Shown piece after piece: positions 11,229-23,909 of a DNA stretch of 64,000 nucleotides (position 1 is its first letter; each line of letters opens with the position of its first letter). The notes beneath the pieces were generated by a model. It ran no database searches. It saw nothing but the letters and a program-made list of their open reading frames with translations, and was not told the origin of the DNA. Origin of the DNA: Stomorhina lunata (lineage: Eukaryota > Arthropoda > Insecta > Diptera > Rhiniidae); NCBI GenBank assembly GCA_933228675.1, contig OW121740.1, forward strand, positions 161,148,806 to 161,212,805, read 5' to 3'. Both the position numbers and the translations under genes were made by a program.

Positions 11229-11686
11229 AAGACACAGAACCTTAATTTTAGTCTGCAGAAGAAAATAACGTAATCTCGTATATAGTTAGGAAGATATCAG
11301 GCAATTAAAAAAATTCTAGAAAATTCAGTGTTTTCGTTTTTCTTTGGACAAAAACTAAGTTGGCTCGGTTTTGCTCGGGGGTCTTACTATAACCGTGTGA
11401 AAGTTGAAAGTCTCTTCTTTAGAATAAGCGAAAAAAATTCTCTGAAATTTACCGATCGTGGAACAAAATTCAAAACTTAAAAAAAAATGTCACATAAATT
11501 GTTACGCATAATTTAAGAAAAAAGTGTTGCAGTCATTTAGGCGTAACTTTTTAATAAAATTGAATTTAAGTAGGAATCTTCGGATTTCAATCAAAATTAG
11601 TAGAGTTATTTTTTGGGTCAACCAATAGATGCGTGCCGAATTTCAACAAATTCTGTTGAGAATTGCGGCTTATATTGAGAAGAAAA

Positions 11687-12467
11687 CAAGTAAGAAAGTG
11701 CTATAGTCGGTCAAGCCCGACCATACGATACCCTTCACCACTAACGTCAAAGGTGTTATTTTTCCTGTATAAAGACAAATATTTGCTAAATTTTGCCATC
11801 ATACAAACAGTTTCTCAAAACTTATATATTCAAGCTGTTTCCGTCATTTGGACTTATATGAGAGCTGGGGTCAAATGTGGACCAATTATCTCAAAATTTG
11901 GCAAATTGAATACAGTTATTAAAAAAAATTATGTGTGCAAAAAATAAACTTGAAATTCTCATCATCTTTAGATTTACGAGCGTTTTAGTGATTTTTGTCT
12001 CATTTAGTGGGTTTTTAAAGTAGATTTTGTATGGGAGCTTTGGTCAAATGTTTACCGATTTCAACGAAATTTGATACAGTGATTTTAGTTTACATAAGCA
12101 GTATTTGTTTCAAATTTCATGAAAAAATATTTATATTGGTGGCCAATATATCAATTCCGGGAAGTGGGACCTATGGGAGGTACCATAAATAATGGACCGA
12201 TTTTGACGAATTTCAATAGCCATGGTCCCACTATAAAAAAAATTATCTGTGCCAAATTTCATCAATTATCTTTAGAATTGCGACCTGTAGTTTGATTAAA
12301 AGGTTTACATGGGGGTCCAGCCAGCCGGACGGACGGACATCGCTAAATCGACTCAGAAAGTGATTCTAAGCCAATTGGTATACTAAAAGGTGGGTCTAAG
12401 ATAAATATTTCTATGCATTACACACATCAGCACAAACTTTTCACCTATGGTGGTGAAGGTTATAAAT
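11687..12467 (-). mobile_element. DINE/INE-1-like interspersed element, copy 3, nested in the foldback element
   Basis: Full-length, reverse orientation: starts AAGTAAGAAAGTGCTATAG, then CGATACCCTTCACCAC, and ends CACCTATGGTGGTGAAGG. The CGGACGGACGGACATCGC core lies near 12330. It interrupts the internal repeat units of the foldback element, so it inserted later. The 94-codon frame at 11663-11947 is repeat translation. Confidence 0.8.
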
Positions 12468-12477
12468 AGGTGAAAAA

Positions 12478-13190
12478 GGGGGGTCCAAAGCAGGTACTCT
12501 AAGGAGTGGACAGATTTCAACCAAAATTGATTGAGGTCTTTGTTGGATAAATTAATAGACGTGTGGCCATTTTTGTATAATCCGCAATTCTAAACAGAAT
12601 TTTATGAAATTTAACACACGTCTATAAATTAATTAAAAAAAGATTTTCACTAATTACCTCCGAGGGGTACCTGCCTTGGTTTTTCCACCTAATTTTCTTT
12701 TTTAATGTACAAGTCGCAATTCTTTATAGAATTTGATTAAATTCGACTTCTAATTTTGGTTGAAATTAGTCGACTCCTTGGGGCACCTGCCGTGTACCCC
12801 CATTATTCTTCTTAAAATACAATCCGCAATTCATAACATGAAAATTCGGCACACGTCTATTAGTTGATCTTAAAAAGTGGTCTACTAATTTTGGTTTAAG
12901 TTAGTTAACTACTTGGGTACCAGCCTTGGAGCCCCATTTTTACAAATTTTTCTTTACGTGTACAAGTCGCAATTCTCAACAGAATATAATGAAATTCGAC
13001 ACACGTCTATGAATTAATGTAAAACAGAACTCTAATAATTTTGGTTGAATTTAGTCGACTCCTTGGGATACCTGTCTTGGATAACCGTTTTTGCCCATTT
13101 TTCTTCTTAATGTTGATTCATTCATTAGTTAAAAGAGTTCTACTAATTTTGGTTGAAATCCGTCGACTCATACGGAAATTACGATTAAAT
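12478..13190. repeat. Internal tandem repeats of the foldback element, period about 130-140 bp
   Basis: Units carry CTAATTTTGGTTGAA, GTCGACTCCTTGGG, a GGTACCTGCCTTGG-type block and ACACGTCTAT. The first unit (about 12478-12600) is inverted relative to the later ones, so the mirror centre of the element lies near 12.6 kb. Confidence 0.75.
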
Positions 13191-13545
13191 TTATTTTGAT
13201 TAAAAAGTTACGCCTAAATGACTGCAACACTTTTTGCTTAATTTATGAGTAACAATTTATGTGACTTTTTTCAGAAAATGTTGAACTTTGTTCTATGATC
13301 GGTAAATTTCAGTGAATTTTATTCGCTCAATCTAAAGAAGAGACTTTCGCCTTTCACGTGGTTATGGTGGGAGTATCGAGCAAAATCGAGCCAACTTAGT
13401 TTTTGTCTAAAGAAAAACGGAAACCCTGAATTTTGTAGAGCTTTTTTGATATTCTGATATCTCCTTAACTATATACTAGATTAAGTTATTTTTTTTTGCA
13501 GACTAAAACTAAGGTTCTGTATCTTAATTAAATACATGTGAAAAA

Positions 13546-15014
13546 TTAACAAAAATTAAACTTATTAGGGAGTTTCATTCTATGAATAGTTGCACAAATA
13601 TTCGTAGTAAGCTTATGTAGAGTTCACATGATTGGCTAATCCTCAAACCACCTTGTTCTTTCCATAAGTAGGAGAACAATGATCCAGGAGGAGAAAATTG
13701 ATCCAGGACAATGAAAACCATGACCTATTGTATTAATTAATTAACGTTATGCCTCATCAATTTCTGACCTCAATGAGGTCTCTCTTCTGCGCGATTGTGA
13801 TGATACCATTTGTCTTTAATCCCCCTAGAATTTTATTGAAAGTACAACCTTTAGAAGTCAAGGACAAAAGAATCACGAAAGTCCACATTAAAATAAAAAT
13901 TGTTTATTTTTCAAGTCAATATGGATGAAAATAAACCACTTTTCAAATAAATATTTTTAAAATAAAAAAGTTATAATACAATTATTACATTCAGCAGTGA
14001 ATATAATTTGACATTTTTCCATCTAATTATAGTTATTTATTTTTAAAAGTTATTAATATCATTCGCTCACTGTAATTTTACTTTTCTTTTAAAAAAAAAC
14101 TAGCACAGAATGTGTAATACTTGTACTTTAGTGTGGGTGTTTATATCTCTCTATTTTGTCATTAGTTTGAGTATTATTTAAAAATATGTGTGTGTCTTTG
14201 TATGTTTGTATTCAGCCATGAATTATATTATCTTACCGTATGTCACTAACAGTGACAGCAATGGTTTAACACGCAACACTTTCAAAGAATTGTAGTTTTT
14301 TTATTTTTCATACATTTCTATTTGCTAGTGTCTGCCATATAACAATTTATCAGACATATGAACTATTATTACGAGTATAAATTTTTTTTAAGCTTCATAC
14401 ACATAACTACAAGCATTTATGTATAAAGTTGTAAATGAATAAATTGCTAAAAAGTTCCGGTAGTTTTAAGAAACTACCGAATAAAGCCAAAGGTTCAAGC
14501 ACTTTCATGATTAATTATATCGACTTTCAAATGCCCAAAACATATGCAACTTTTTCCAACCCAGACGAGCCCAGTTTGACCCTTATATTTACATTATATT
14601 CATATTTGATAACACAAAATTTCCATTTATGATTACAGAACTACATTTTTTTGGGGTAAATATTTATGGCTTTAACTGTAGGGCTACTTTTTTTTACAAG
14701 TGTCTAATATGAATGAATGTACATTTGTACAAAACCTTATCGGTGTGAATTTAAACATTAAATGTCTGACAAAATGAGTGTCATTTCTCATAAACATATA
14801 ATAAAATATAGTGAAAAATAAGGCTATTATAAACACATATACCCCATTTACCACAAGTGTGCCATAACAAAAAAAAACTTAGTGTTCAGAAAAAAGGAAA
14901 TTTATTTTTCTAAGTATGTACTTACTTTAATATTTTTTGCAAAAAATAGATTTTTGGTATTTTTAGTGATCTCTGTTTTGATGAAAATCGTACTTTTATA
15001 TTTCCTCTAAAATG
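13546..15014. other. AT-rich DNA with no recognised feature
   Basis: A short direct repeat, GATCCAGGA, lies at about 13680-13720. The 65-codon frame at 14435-14632 has no recognisable motif. Nothing else supported. Confidence 0.55.
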
Positions 15015-16468
15015 TATATACTAGGGTGGGTCGTTTTTTGACTTTTGTCTCTGATCGACTTCTAATAGTGAAATTATATGGCCAAATTATGTCAATCGGA
15101 AGTGTGTAAAATATTGATTTATTTTTAGGATACGAGCCCGCGCAACGGGCCCAAAGTTTGTGAGCCCATTTGTATGGGGAAAACTGAGAGTATTTGCAGT
15201 TTTTGCTACATTTCGTCCATTTACAATTTATTTTAAAGAGAAATTTATGGGGACCATATTGTCCCCATAAATTTTTAATTTTTGCTTCCATGACTTTAAA
15301 GGGTTAAAATATTTTTTATAAAACAAAAAATAATCTTGGTGTCAAATAATAGCATTAATGGTTTCTAATCAAAATTTTGCTGAAAAAAGTGCCAAAAAAA
15401 ACTTGGGTCATTTTTGACCCCATGTCTAAAAAGAGTTAAAATATTTTTTTTTAATAAAAAATACTTTGTCTTAGTGTAAAATAATTACTTGTAAGTATAT
15501 TTATTAAAATTCAGTAATAAATTAATAACTTATGTATTTAAAAAATAAAAAAATACATAAAATCAAATTTTTCATTTTTGCCTCCGGAAAAAAAGGGTTA
15601 GGTTTAACGAATTTTAAAAACAAAGAACCTGTTTATATATTCCATAGTAAAGATAATTTTATTCTATATAAAAATTATTAAAATTGAACATAAATAAGAT
15701 TTATGAAGCATTTACTCAAATTATGAGCAAAAATTACTTTTTTGCGAAATTCGTCGAATTCGGACACAAGGTACTGGAAAATGGTTTGAGATATCGACCT
15801 CAATTTTTTTTGAGTTTTGTTGTCTTTTTATCTATATTAACACACCGATGAGAGAAATTCAAATTTGTAAAATTTCTTTAACAAAATTTTCAAAAAATTA
15901 AAAAATGCGTTTTGAAACCCACCTGAGAAAAATTACCCATTTTCGATTATGAAAAAAACTAAGTAAATATTGTTATATTTTAACAAAATTAAACTATGAA
16001 GTACTTACAAGTCTTAAAATGATAAATCATGTCTTATTTTGCGAGCTTTTGTCCAAAGTAGTTTTTTCTAGCGGTGTATCCTTAGGCGTATTGTCAAGGA
16101 CACGAATCGCAATAACTTCAAAACTGTTTTATTTTATTTATTTATAATTCACAATAATATATAAAAACCACATGGATTTCAAATATTTATGACTTCAATT
16201 AAAGCTGCATTAGTTCACTTTTAGATTCCATTATCCTTTCTCTTTAAAATAAATTGTAAATGGACGAAATGTAGCAAAAACTGCAAATACTCTCAGTTTT
16301 CCCCATACAAATGGGCTCAAAAACTTTGGGACCGTTGCGCGGGCTCGTATCCTAAAAATAAATCAATAATATTTTGCACACTTCCGATTGACATAATTTG
16401 GCCATACATTTTCACTATTAGAAGTCGATCAGAGACAAAAGTCAAAAAACGACCCACCCTAGTATATA
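15015..16468. mobile_element. Non-autonomous DNA transposon with ~225-bp terminal inverted repeats
   Basis: The element proper is 15021-16462 (1442 bp). Both ends read CTAGGGTGGGTCGTTTTTTG inward. The arms (15021 to about 15245 and about 16236 to 16462) match closely and include GAAAACTGAGAGTATTTGCA and a GC-rich CGGGCTCGTATCC block. TATATA lies on both sides (15015-15020, 16463-16468), compatible with a TA-based target duplication as in Tc1/mariner-type elements. The centre is AT-rich with no transposase. The 94-codon minus frame at 15007-15291 reads the arm only. Confidence 0.85.
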
Positions 16469-16554
16469 CCCTTTAGGCGTTTTCTAAAATCTGATATGTA
16501 TGTGTATAAATTATGTAGGTCCATAGTCCAGAAGCTCCAGAAACTTGATTTCAA

Positions 16555-16622
16555 CTGACCGACAGACAGAAAGACAGGCAGACAGGCAAACAGACAAACA
16601 AACGAACAGACAGACAGACATC
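16555..16622. repeat. (GACA)n microsatellite, imperfect
   Basis: GACAGACAGAAAGACAGGCA and similar, about 65 bp, just before the next DINE-like copy. Confidence 0.9.
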
Positions 16623-16659
16623 TATTCTTTTACTGGTTCTACAATCACTAATAATACAT

Positions 16660-17465
16660 TTTTATACCCATCACCACCATAGGTGGAAAGGGTATTATAA
16701 GTTTGTGCTGATGTATGTAACGCATAGAAATATTTGCCTTAAACCTTTTAGTATACCAATAGGCTTAGAATCACTTTCTGAGTCGATTTAGCGATGTCCA
16801 TCCTTCCGTTCGTCCTTTCGTCTGGCTGGCTGGCTGGTTGGCTGGCTGGACCCCCATGTAAACCATTAAATCAAACTACAGGTCGCAATTCTAAAGATAA
16901 TTTGATGACATTTGGCACACATCGTTTTTTGATAATGGGACCATGGCAATTGAAATTGGGCAAAATCGGTCCATTATTTATGGTACCTCCCATAGGTCCC
17001 ACTTAGCCACAAATATCAATATTTTGTCATGAAATTTAAAACAAATACTGCTTATGTAAACTTAAATCACTGTACCAAATTTCGTTGAAATCGATCCACA
17101 TTCAACCATAGCTCCCATACAAACTCTTCTGTCAAAACTCACTAAATGAGACAAAAATCACTAAAACGCTCGTAAATCTTAAGATAATGCGAAATTTAAG
17201 TTTATTTTTTGCGTACATAATTTTTGTAATAAGTGTAATCAATTTTTCAAATTTCGAGATAATCGGTCCACATTTGACCCTAGCTCTCATATAAGTCCAA
17301 ATGACGAAAACAGCTTAAAAATATAAGTTTTGAGAAAATATTTGCATTATGGCAAAATTTTGCAAAAATTTGTCTTTAGACGGGAAAAAGAACACCTTTG
17401 ACCTTAGTGGTGAAGGGTATCGTATGATCGGCCTTGACCGACTATAGCACTTTCTTACTTGTTTT
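16660..17465 (+). mobile_element. DINE/INE-1-like interspersed element, copy 4
   Basis: Full-length. The 5' end is TATACCCATCACCACCATAG, followed by GAGTCGATTTAGCGATGTCC, a TGGCTGGC run, a CATGTAAACC block, a GTGGTGAAGGGTATCG block near 17408 and a CACTTTCTTACTTG tail. It is non-coding; the 70-codon frame at 16794 is repeat translation. Confidence 0.8.
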
Positions 17466-18232
17466 TCCTATATAACTGGCATCTCCAAACTTTAGCATCA
17501 AGTTGGCACGCTTTTTCGATATCCGATCTGAATGAAACTTTGTATTTAGATTGTTGGGGTCAAATGTAAAAAATTTGTTCTGTAAATATTACAAAGTTTA
17601 ATTTTCTCCATACAAAGGTGGGGCACTCTAATGTATATATATTAAAAACTACCACATTCACAAAACAGAAATCTGGTCTAGTCAAATTGTGTCAGGGCTG
17701 CACTAAAGCAGACAATTATTTTCAATAATTCATATTTTTCATTTCTTCCTCAAAATTTCCCTTTTAAACTTTTCATTTTATTTAAAAGCCTTGAATCTTT
17801 CAACTAAGAAAAAAAATTCAAATAAAAGCAAAAATACATGGCACAGACATGCGATATATGAGAAAGTGTATGTAGTAATTTGTTCTTAGCTCTAACTTCG
17901 TACATTATAATTATAAATTTTTCGTTGTGAATAATTAGGGAAATTATTTATTTTAGTTTTGCAAATTTCTTCAAAACACGAATTTAGTGCTTATGGCTTT
18001 AATGTTTTAAACGGGATAAATTAGGAAAAATATTCATGAAAATTATGTTAGTCGTGATAAGCAGACAAATCACTTAATTAAAAAAGTTATAATTTTGTAA
18101 AAGAAAAATACGCAGGGAAGAAGCAATAGAAAAACTTGGAATATTTTAGTTATTTTTTTGAAAGATGTTTGAAAGAAAAAATAGTTTTTTAACTGAGGGG
18201 GGAGTTGGTAATTGTAAGAAAATGCTTGTAAT
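17466..18232. other. Unassigned DNA between two DINE-like copies
   Basis: The first ~170 bp is slightly less AT-rich (TCAAGTTGGCACGC, TATCCGATCTGAATG) and may be an old repeat. I recognise no gene or RNA. Confidence 0.5.
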
Positions 18233-19018
18233 TTTTATACCCTTCACCACCATAGGTGGAAACGGTATTATAATTTTGTGCTGATGTATGTAACGCATAG
18301 AAATATTTGTCTTAGACCCACCTTTTAGTATACCAATTGTCTTAGAATCACTTTCTGAGTCGATTTAGCGATGTCCGTCTGTCTGGCTGGCTGGCTGGAC
18401 CCCCATGTAAACCCTGTAATCAAACTACAGGTCGCAATTCTAAAGATAATTTAATGAAATTTGGTACAGAACATTTGAACATGGGACCATGGCAATTGAA
18501 AATCGTCAAAATAGGTCCATTATTTATGGTATCTCCCATAGGTCCCACTTCCCGGAATTGATATATTGGCCGCAAATACTAATATTTTTTCATGAAATTT
18601 AAAACATATACTATTTATGTAAACGAAAATCATTGTATCAAATTTCGTTGAAATCGGTCCACATTTGACCATAGCTCCCATACAAACTCTTCTGTCAAAA
18701 CGCACTAAATGAGACAAAAATCACTAAAACGCTCGTAAACCTAAAGATAATGAGAATTTCAAGTTTATTTTTTGCACACATAATTTTTGTAATCAATTTG
18801 CCAAATTTCGAGATAATCGGTCCACATTTGACCCTAGCTCTCATATAAGTCCAAATGACGGAAACAGCTTAAATATATAAGTTTTGAGAAAATGTTTGTA
18901 TGATGGCAAAATTAAGCAAATATTTGCCTTTATACGGGAAAAAGAACACCTTTGACCGTAGTAATGAAGGGTATCGTATGGTCGGGCTCGACCCACTATA
19001 GCACTTTCTTACTTGTTT
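18233..19018 (+). mobile_element. DINE/INE-1-like interspersed element, copy 5
   Basis: The cleanest copy. It has TATACCCTTCACCACCATAG at the 5' end, GAGTCGATTTAGCGATGTCC in the core, AACATTTGACC-type blocks and a GAAGGGTATCGTATGGTCGG 3' block. The tail is CACTTTCTTACTTGTT, in a T-rich insertion context. The 65-codon minus frame at 18520-18717 recurs in other copies as repeat translation. Confidence 0.82.
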
Positions 19019-20380
19019 AAAAGAAATTTGAGTTTTTAAGCTTTAACTTAAACAATAAAAGTTTATCTAGTACTTAATATCTTTAAATGCAGTGATAGAT
19101 CTTCCATTTCCAGACATAAGCAATAAAATTGTCTAAACTATTAAACTCTTTTATTTCAGGTATAAAAACTTACTTAAACTTTTCCACCTTTGCTCATCTG
19201 TAGTTAGTAATTGCTCCTTAATCGAATCCTGACATAAACAAATTATTATTTATTTCTTACTTTCTTTCCTTTAACAAACTTTGAATTAATGAATTAATCC
19301 TCGCAAATAATTAATGCTACAGTGAGTGAAAAAAAAAACAAAACATTACAACAATACAATACACATTTCATTAAAACATAAATTAATTACGACTAAACGG
19401 ATTAATGAAACCCTAGGGATTATGCGTGTTATAGCATAAATATTTATATAATTTGTGATAGTGCAAAAAGAAAAAGCACGTTAAAATACACATGAGCGCC
19501 TGATGGATGAATCATGATGAATCTTAAAGAATTTTTATATTATTTTATATACAAAATTAATGAATACGAATCACGTTGCGAACAAAAATTATGTATGATT
19601 TTATATACATACTTAGAAGAAGTTGGAAAATAGCTGCACGTACGATTTTATTGAAGAAAAGTGTTTATGGTTTTTACAACTTTAATAGTTTTTCAATGTT
19701 TATTTATACTCTACACCATTACTGCAGTTATTTAGGTAATATTGTTTTTGTATTGGTATTTGATCTTAAGGTGAGTCAAGATAACAAAACTACTCAAAAT
19801 CTATATGTGAATATATTATTTTAACTGTGTCTCTCTGTGTGTCTTTGTTATTGTCTGTCTAAAGCTTTATAAGATTTTACTTAGAGTAACTTACAGTCAG
19901 TCTTGACCATCTTAACTTTCTTACTACTTTGTTTTGGGTTAATAGCAAAATTTGTTAAATAATAAAACTTTTAAATTCAAATCTCTAAGGCAAATACATA
20001 TAGAAAAGTAATTACAAAATTTTATAATTTTCCCACTCTTGAGTTTTTTAGCTTAATTTTAATTAAATAAAAGCATTTATCACTTACCAAACAATTGCAG
20101 CTGGGAAAACATAAGAAATGTGTTATATTTGTATTGCATTAGATATCACTAAATTCTTTTCCCATTATTCTTATCTCCCAGTTGAGCTTAAGGCTTCAAA
20201 GTCACTGCATATTGAGCTAAAATTATAGAAACATCAAGCAATTTGAAATATAGGGTATTTTTTAGTTAAATTCAGCTTTGAAAATCTTCAAACTATCAAT
20301 CTTTTCACATAAATCTGTTACCTGCCTAAGTAAACGTAAATTTTGCATACTTTTAGGATAAAACATTTTTTATAAAAATG
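19019..20380. other. AT-rich DNA with no recognised feature
   Basis: The 82-codon frame at 19576-19824 has no motif and lies in ordinary AT-rich sequence. No RNA or repeat seen. Confidence 0.5.
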
Positions 20381-21455
20381 AGTGGGAAGCGAAGAATTTT
20401 ATATAGAAAAGTTGACAGTGGGAAGAGATTTCTATAGAAAAGTTGACAGTGGCAAGAGTTTTCCATAGAAAAGTTGACAGTGGAAAGAGTTTTCTATAGA
20501 AAAGTTGACAGTAGAAAGAGTTTTCTATAGAAAAGTTGCCGGTGGAAAGAGTTTTCTATAGAAAAGTTGCCGGTGGGAAGAGTTTTTTATAGAAAAGTTG
20601 TCGATGGGAAGAGTTTTCTATAGAAAAGTTGACAGTGGGAAGAATTTTCTATAGAAAAGTTGAGAGTGGGAAGAGTTTTCTATAGAAAAGTTGACAGTGG
20701 GAAGAGTTTTCTATAGAAAAATTGACAGTGGAAAGATTTTTCTGTAGAAAAGTTAACAGTGGGAAGAGTTTTCTTTAAAAAAGTTGACAGTGTGAAGTGT
20801 TTTCTATAGAAAAGTTGACAGTGGGAAGAGTTTTCTATAGAAAAGTTGACAGTGGGAAGAGTTTTCTATAGAAAAGTTGACAGTGGGAAGAGTTTTCTAT
20901 AGAAAAGTTGACAGTGGGAAGAGTTTTCTATAGAAAAGTTGACAGTGGGAAGTGTTTTCTATAGAAAAGTTGACAGTGGGAAAAGTTTTCTATAGAAAAG
21001 TTGACAGTGGGAAGAGTTTTCTATAGAAAAGTTGACAGTGGGAAGAGTTTTCTATAGACAGTTGACAGTGGGAAGAGTTTTCTATAGACAAGTTGACAGT
21101 GGGAAGAGTTTTGTATAGAAAAGTTCACAGTGGGAATAGTTTTTTTTATAGAAAACTTGACAATGGGAAGAGTTTTCTATAGAAAAGTTGACAGTGAGAA
21201 GAGTTTTCTATAGAAAAGTTGACAGTTCGAAGAGTTTTCTATAGACAAGTTGTAAGTAGGAAGAGAAATAGAAAAGTTGTCAAAAGAAAGAGTTTTCTTG
21301 AGAAAAGTAGGTTTCTTTAGAAAAGTTGACAGTGGAAAAAGTTTTCTTTATAAAATTAGTCAGTATGAAGAGTTTTCTATAGAAAAATTGTCAGTGGGAA
21401 GAGTTTTCTATAGAAAACTTGTCAGTAGGAAGAATTTTCTATAGAAAAATTGTCT
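20381..21455 (+). repeat. 31-bp satellite A, forward array (~34 units)
   Basis: The monomer is the palindromic box TTTTCTATAGAAAA (14 bp) plus linker GTTGACAGTGGGAAGAG (17 bp). The central part (about 20810-21110) is nearly perfect, and both edges are diverged, as expected when unequal exchange homogenises the middle. Translations of the array are not genes. Confidence 0.97.
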
Positions 21456-23292
21456 ATTCAGTCCAGTTGACCAGTTTTTTAACATAAATATTTGCCATAT
21501 CCATCTTTTAACATAAAAAAATCCACTTTGTTTAAGCAATATCAAAGTGATTTGAAGCAACTGCCATACAAAATAATTTCTTGCTATATACATTTTTTTT
21601 TGAAAAAATTAAATTGTTGTATATTTTGTTATCTTTTAATCTATTGCCCAGGACAAATGAAAAAAATTAAATTAAAAAATTTTTCTAGTACACCCTTTAT
21701 TTTTACAACATAGCAACAAAAGCCAGCGCGACGTCAATAAAAATGGCTAAAAAATTCAAGTTTGGAAAAAAAGTAGAGAATATCAAGTAAAAATATCAAA
21801 TATAATGTTTATGTCAAATAACTAACAACAGCTGCAAACCATCCAGCTAAACAAAATATGAAACTCTTTATAACAATGCACTTTTATTTTATATCTATGC
21901 ACTCAAAAATATTTAGATATGACAAATTCCTAGTTTATTTTAATATCAATCAAACTAATATATCACCGCAGTTTTATTGAAAAAATCAGAGGCCAAATCG
22001 CAGCATTCGATATCGATCGAAAACTCAGATTTTTAAGCAAATATTGTGTAACATACCTTAGGAAAAAACATTTAATAAAATTTGATATCTAAATACATCC
22101 GTTGGTTTGTCAAAACATTTAGTTTCAACGAAATTCTTTTACTATGAGGGAACTTTGAACAAATAAGTTACAATGCTATACATTTTTTAGATTACCCTAA
22201 AAGTATGCTTCACAAATGTTTCTGAAATATATGACATTTCGATTAAAATCGAATGCGGCGTTTTGACCCTAGATACATATTTAATGAAGTAAAAAAAATA
22301 AATATATATTTAAATTTAATTTTTAAGCTCTATAAAGGAGTTATAACATTTGTAATATCTCATTTTCTTATATTCTAAAGTTTAAAAATTATATTGAAAC
22401 AACCCATATGAATGTGTTTTAAAAATTAAATAGAAAAAAAGTAAATGAAAAAACTTCACATGAAGACGATGAAACGATATTAAATACTGACATATAACAG
22501 CTTTTGTTGTTCTAAATTATCACAGAAAATGAATGAAAAACTAACCCACTACACATAATAGAAACAACAACAGCAACTGCAACAAAATAAAAAAAAATAT
22601 AGTAAAATAAAATGAAAAACTGCATATTTTTATTATAAAAACTCTTACGGTTAGCTACTGCTCTACTAAAATTCCTGTTACAGAAAACATGTGAACACAT
22701 ACGTTCTTAAAGGCACATATATGTTGCACACACACACACATACGCAGTAAGTAAGCAACAAAAGAAACTCGAGCAATTTTTATGAAACAATAACAACAAA
22801 AGTAACAAGAACTCACATTTATTCTTATAAACAATTGTTACTCATATTAAAAAAAACAAACAACAAAATGAAACTGAATTGCTCAAATTTTTATTGTTGC
22901 TGTTGAAAAAAGTAACTAGTACATAAAAATGAATGAAATTCTCATACTAACAATCATTTATATGTATGAATGTATCATTTTAGACAAATTCGTATATAAA
23001 TGTGTTTTTGAATGTACTGTGTGTTTGCTCTAATATCTCCCAGGATGTGTAAGTATATGTGTGTCATTTTTTGTGTTAGTAAAAATGCGTTTATATGAAA
23101 TACGATCATGAGAGTGTGTGAATTTTTTGTTGTTTTATATAAATAACAATTATTTTATATTATGATGATGGACCACAGAGCAAACAATACAGTGGTTTAT
23201 GATGAATACGAAGGAAGCTATTTGTATTTGAAGATGTCAACTCTATTCGCATTACCAACCTTTCGAAAGAAAACTTATACAAATGCCAATTT
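21456..23292. other. Spacer between the two opposed satellite A arrays
   Basis: AT-rich, including a CA run near 22727-22740 and several AACAACAAC-type stretches. The 60-77-codon frames here lack recognisable motifs. If transcribed through, this 1.8 kb would be the loop of a long hairpin formed by the flanking arrays. Confidence 0.6.
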
Positions 23293-23820
23293 ATTTCTAT
23301 GGAAAACTCTTCCCACTGTAAACGTTTCTATAGAAAACTCTTCCCACTCTAAACTTTTCTATAGAAAACACTTCCCACTGTCAACTTTTCTATAGAAAAC
23401 ACTTCCTACTGTCAACTTTTCTATAGAAAATTCTTCCCACTGTCAACTTTTCTATAGAAAACTCTTCCCACTGTCAAATTTTCTGTACAAAGCTCTTCGC
23501 ACTGTCAACTTTTCTATAAAAAACTCTTCGCATTATCAACTTTTCTATAAAAAAATCTTCGCACTGTCAACTTTTCTATAGAAAACTCTTCCCACTGTCA
23601 ACTTTTCTATAGAAAACTCTTCCCACTGTCAACTTTTCTATAGAAAACTCTCCCTACTGTCAACTTTTCTGTAGAAAACTCTTCCCACTGTCAACTTTTC
23701 TAAAGAAAACACTTCAGACTGTCAACTTTTCTATAGAACACTCTTCCCACTGTCAACTTTTCTATAGAACACTCTTCCCACTGTCAACTTTTCTATAGAA
23801 AACACTTCCCACTGTCAACT
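23293..23820 (-). repeat. 31-bp satellite A, inverted array (~17 units)
   Basis: Same monomer as 20381-21455 but on the opposite strand: the plus strand reads CTCTTCCCACTGTCAAC between TTTTCTATAGAAAA boxes. A few units differ, for example ACTCTAAAC or GCATTATCAAC. Confidence 0.97.
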
Positions 23821-23909
23821 AAGAAAATCTTCCTAACTTTTTTAAAATGAGTTTACGCGTCGTATTAGTATTATTTATAAAGAAAACTTTTCGTAAATAA
23901 ATTTTTAAA

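Larger units (their letters stand above)
11229..13545. mobile_element. Foldback-type element with ~0.4-kb inverted arms and internal tandem repeats
   Basis: The left arm (about 11229-11630) and right arm (about 13120-13545) are inverted copies. They share an ACAGAACCTTA outer region, a TCTGCAG-type block, ACTAAGTTGGCTCG, GAGACTTT and GGCGTAACTTTTTAAT. The inside consists of ~130-140-bp tandem units. There is no open frame of note, so it is non-autonomous. Target duplications could not be placed. A DINE-like copy (11687-12467) has landed in its left half. Foldback elements of flies typically have arms made of tandem repeats, which fits, but the family is not identified. Confidence 0.7.

Noticed and set aside
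20381..21455. CRISPR array (regular short palindromic repeats)
   Set aside because: Every linker is the same sequence, so there are no unique spacers, no cas genes, and the context is a fly-like genome. It is a satellite.
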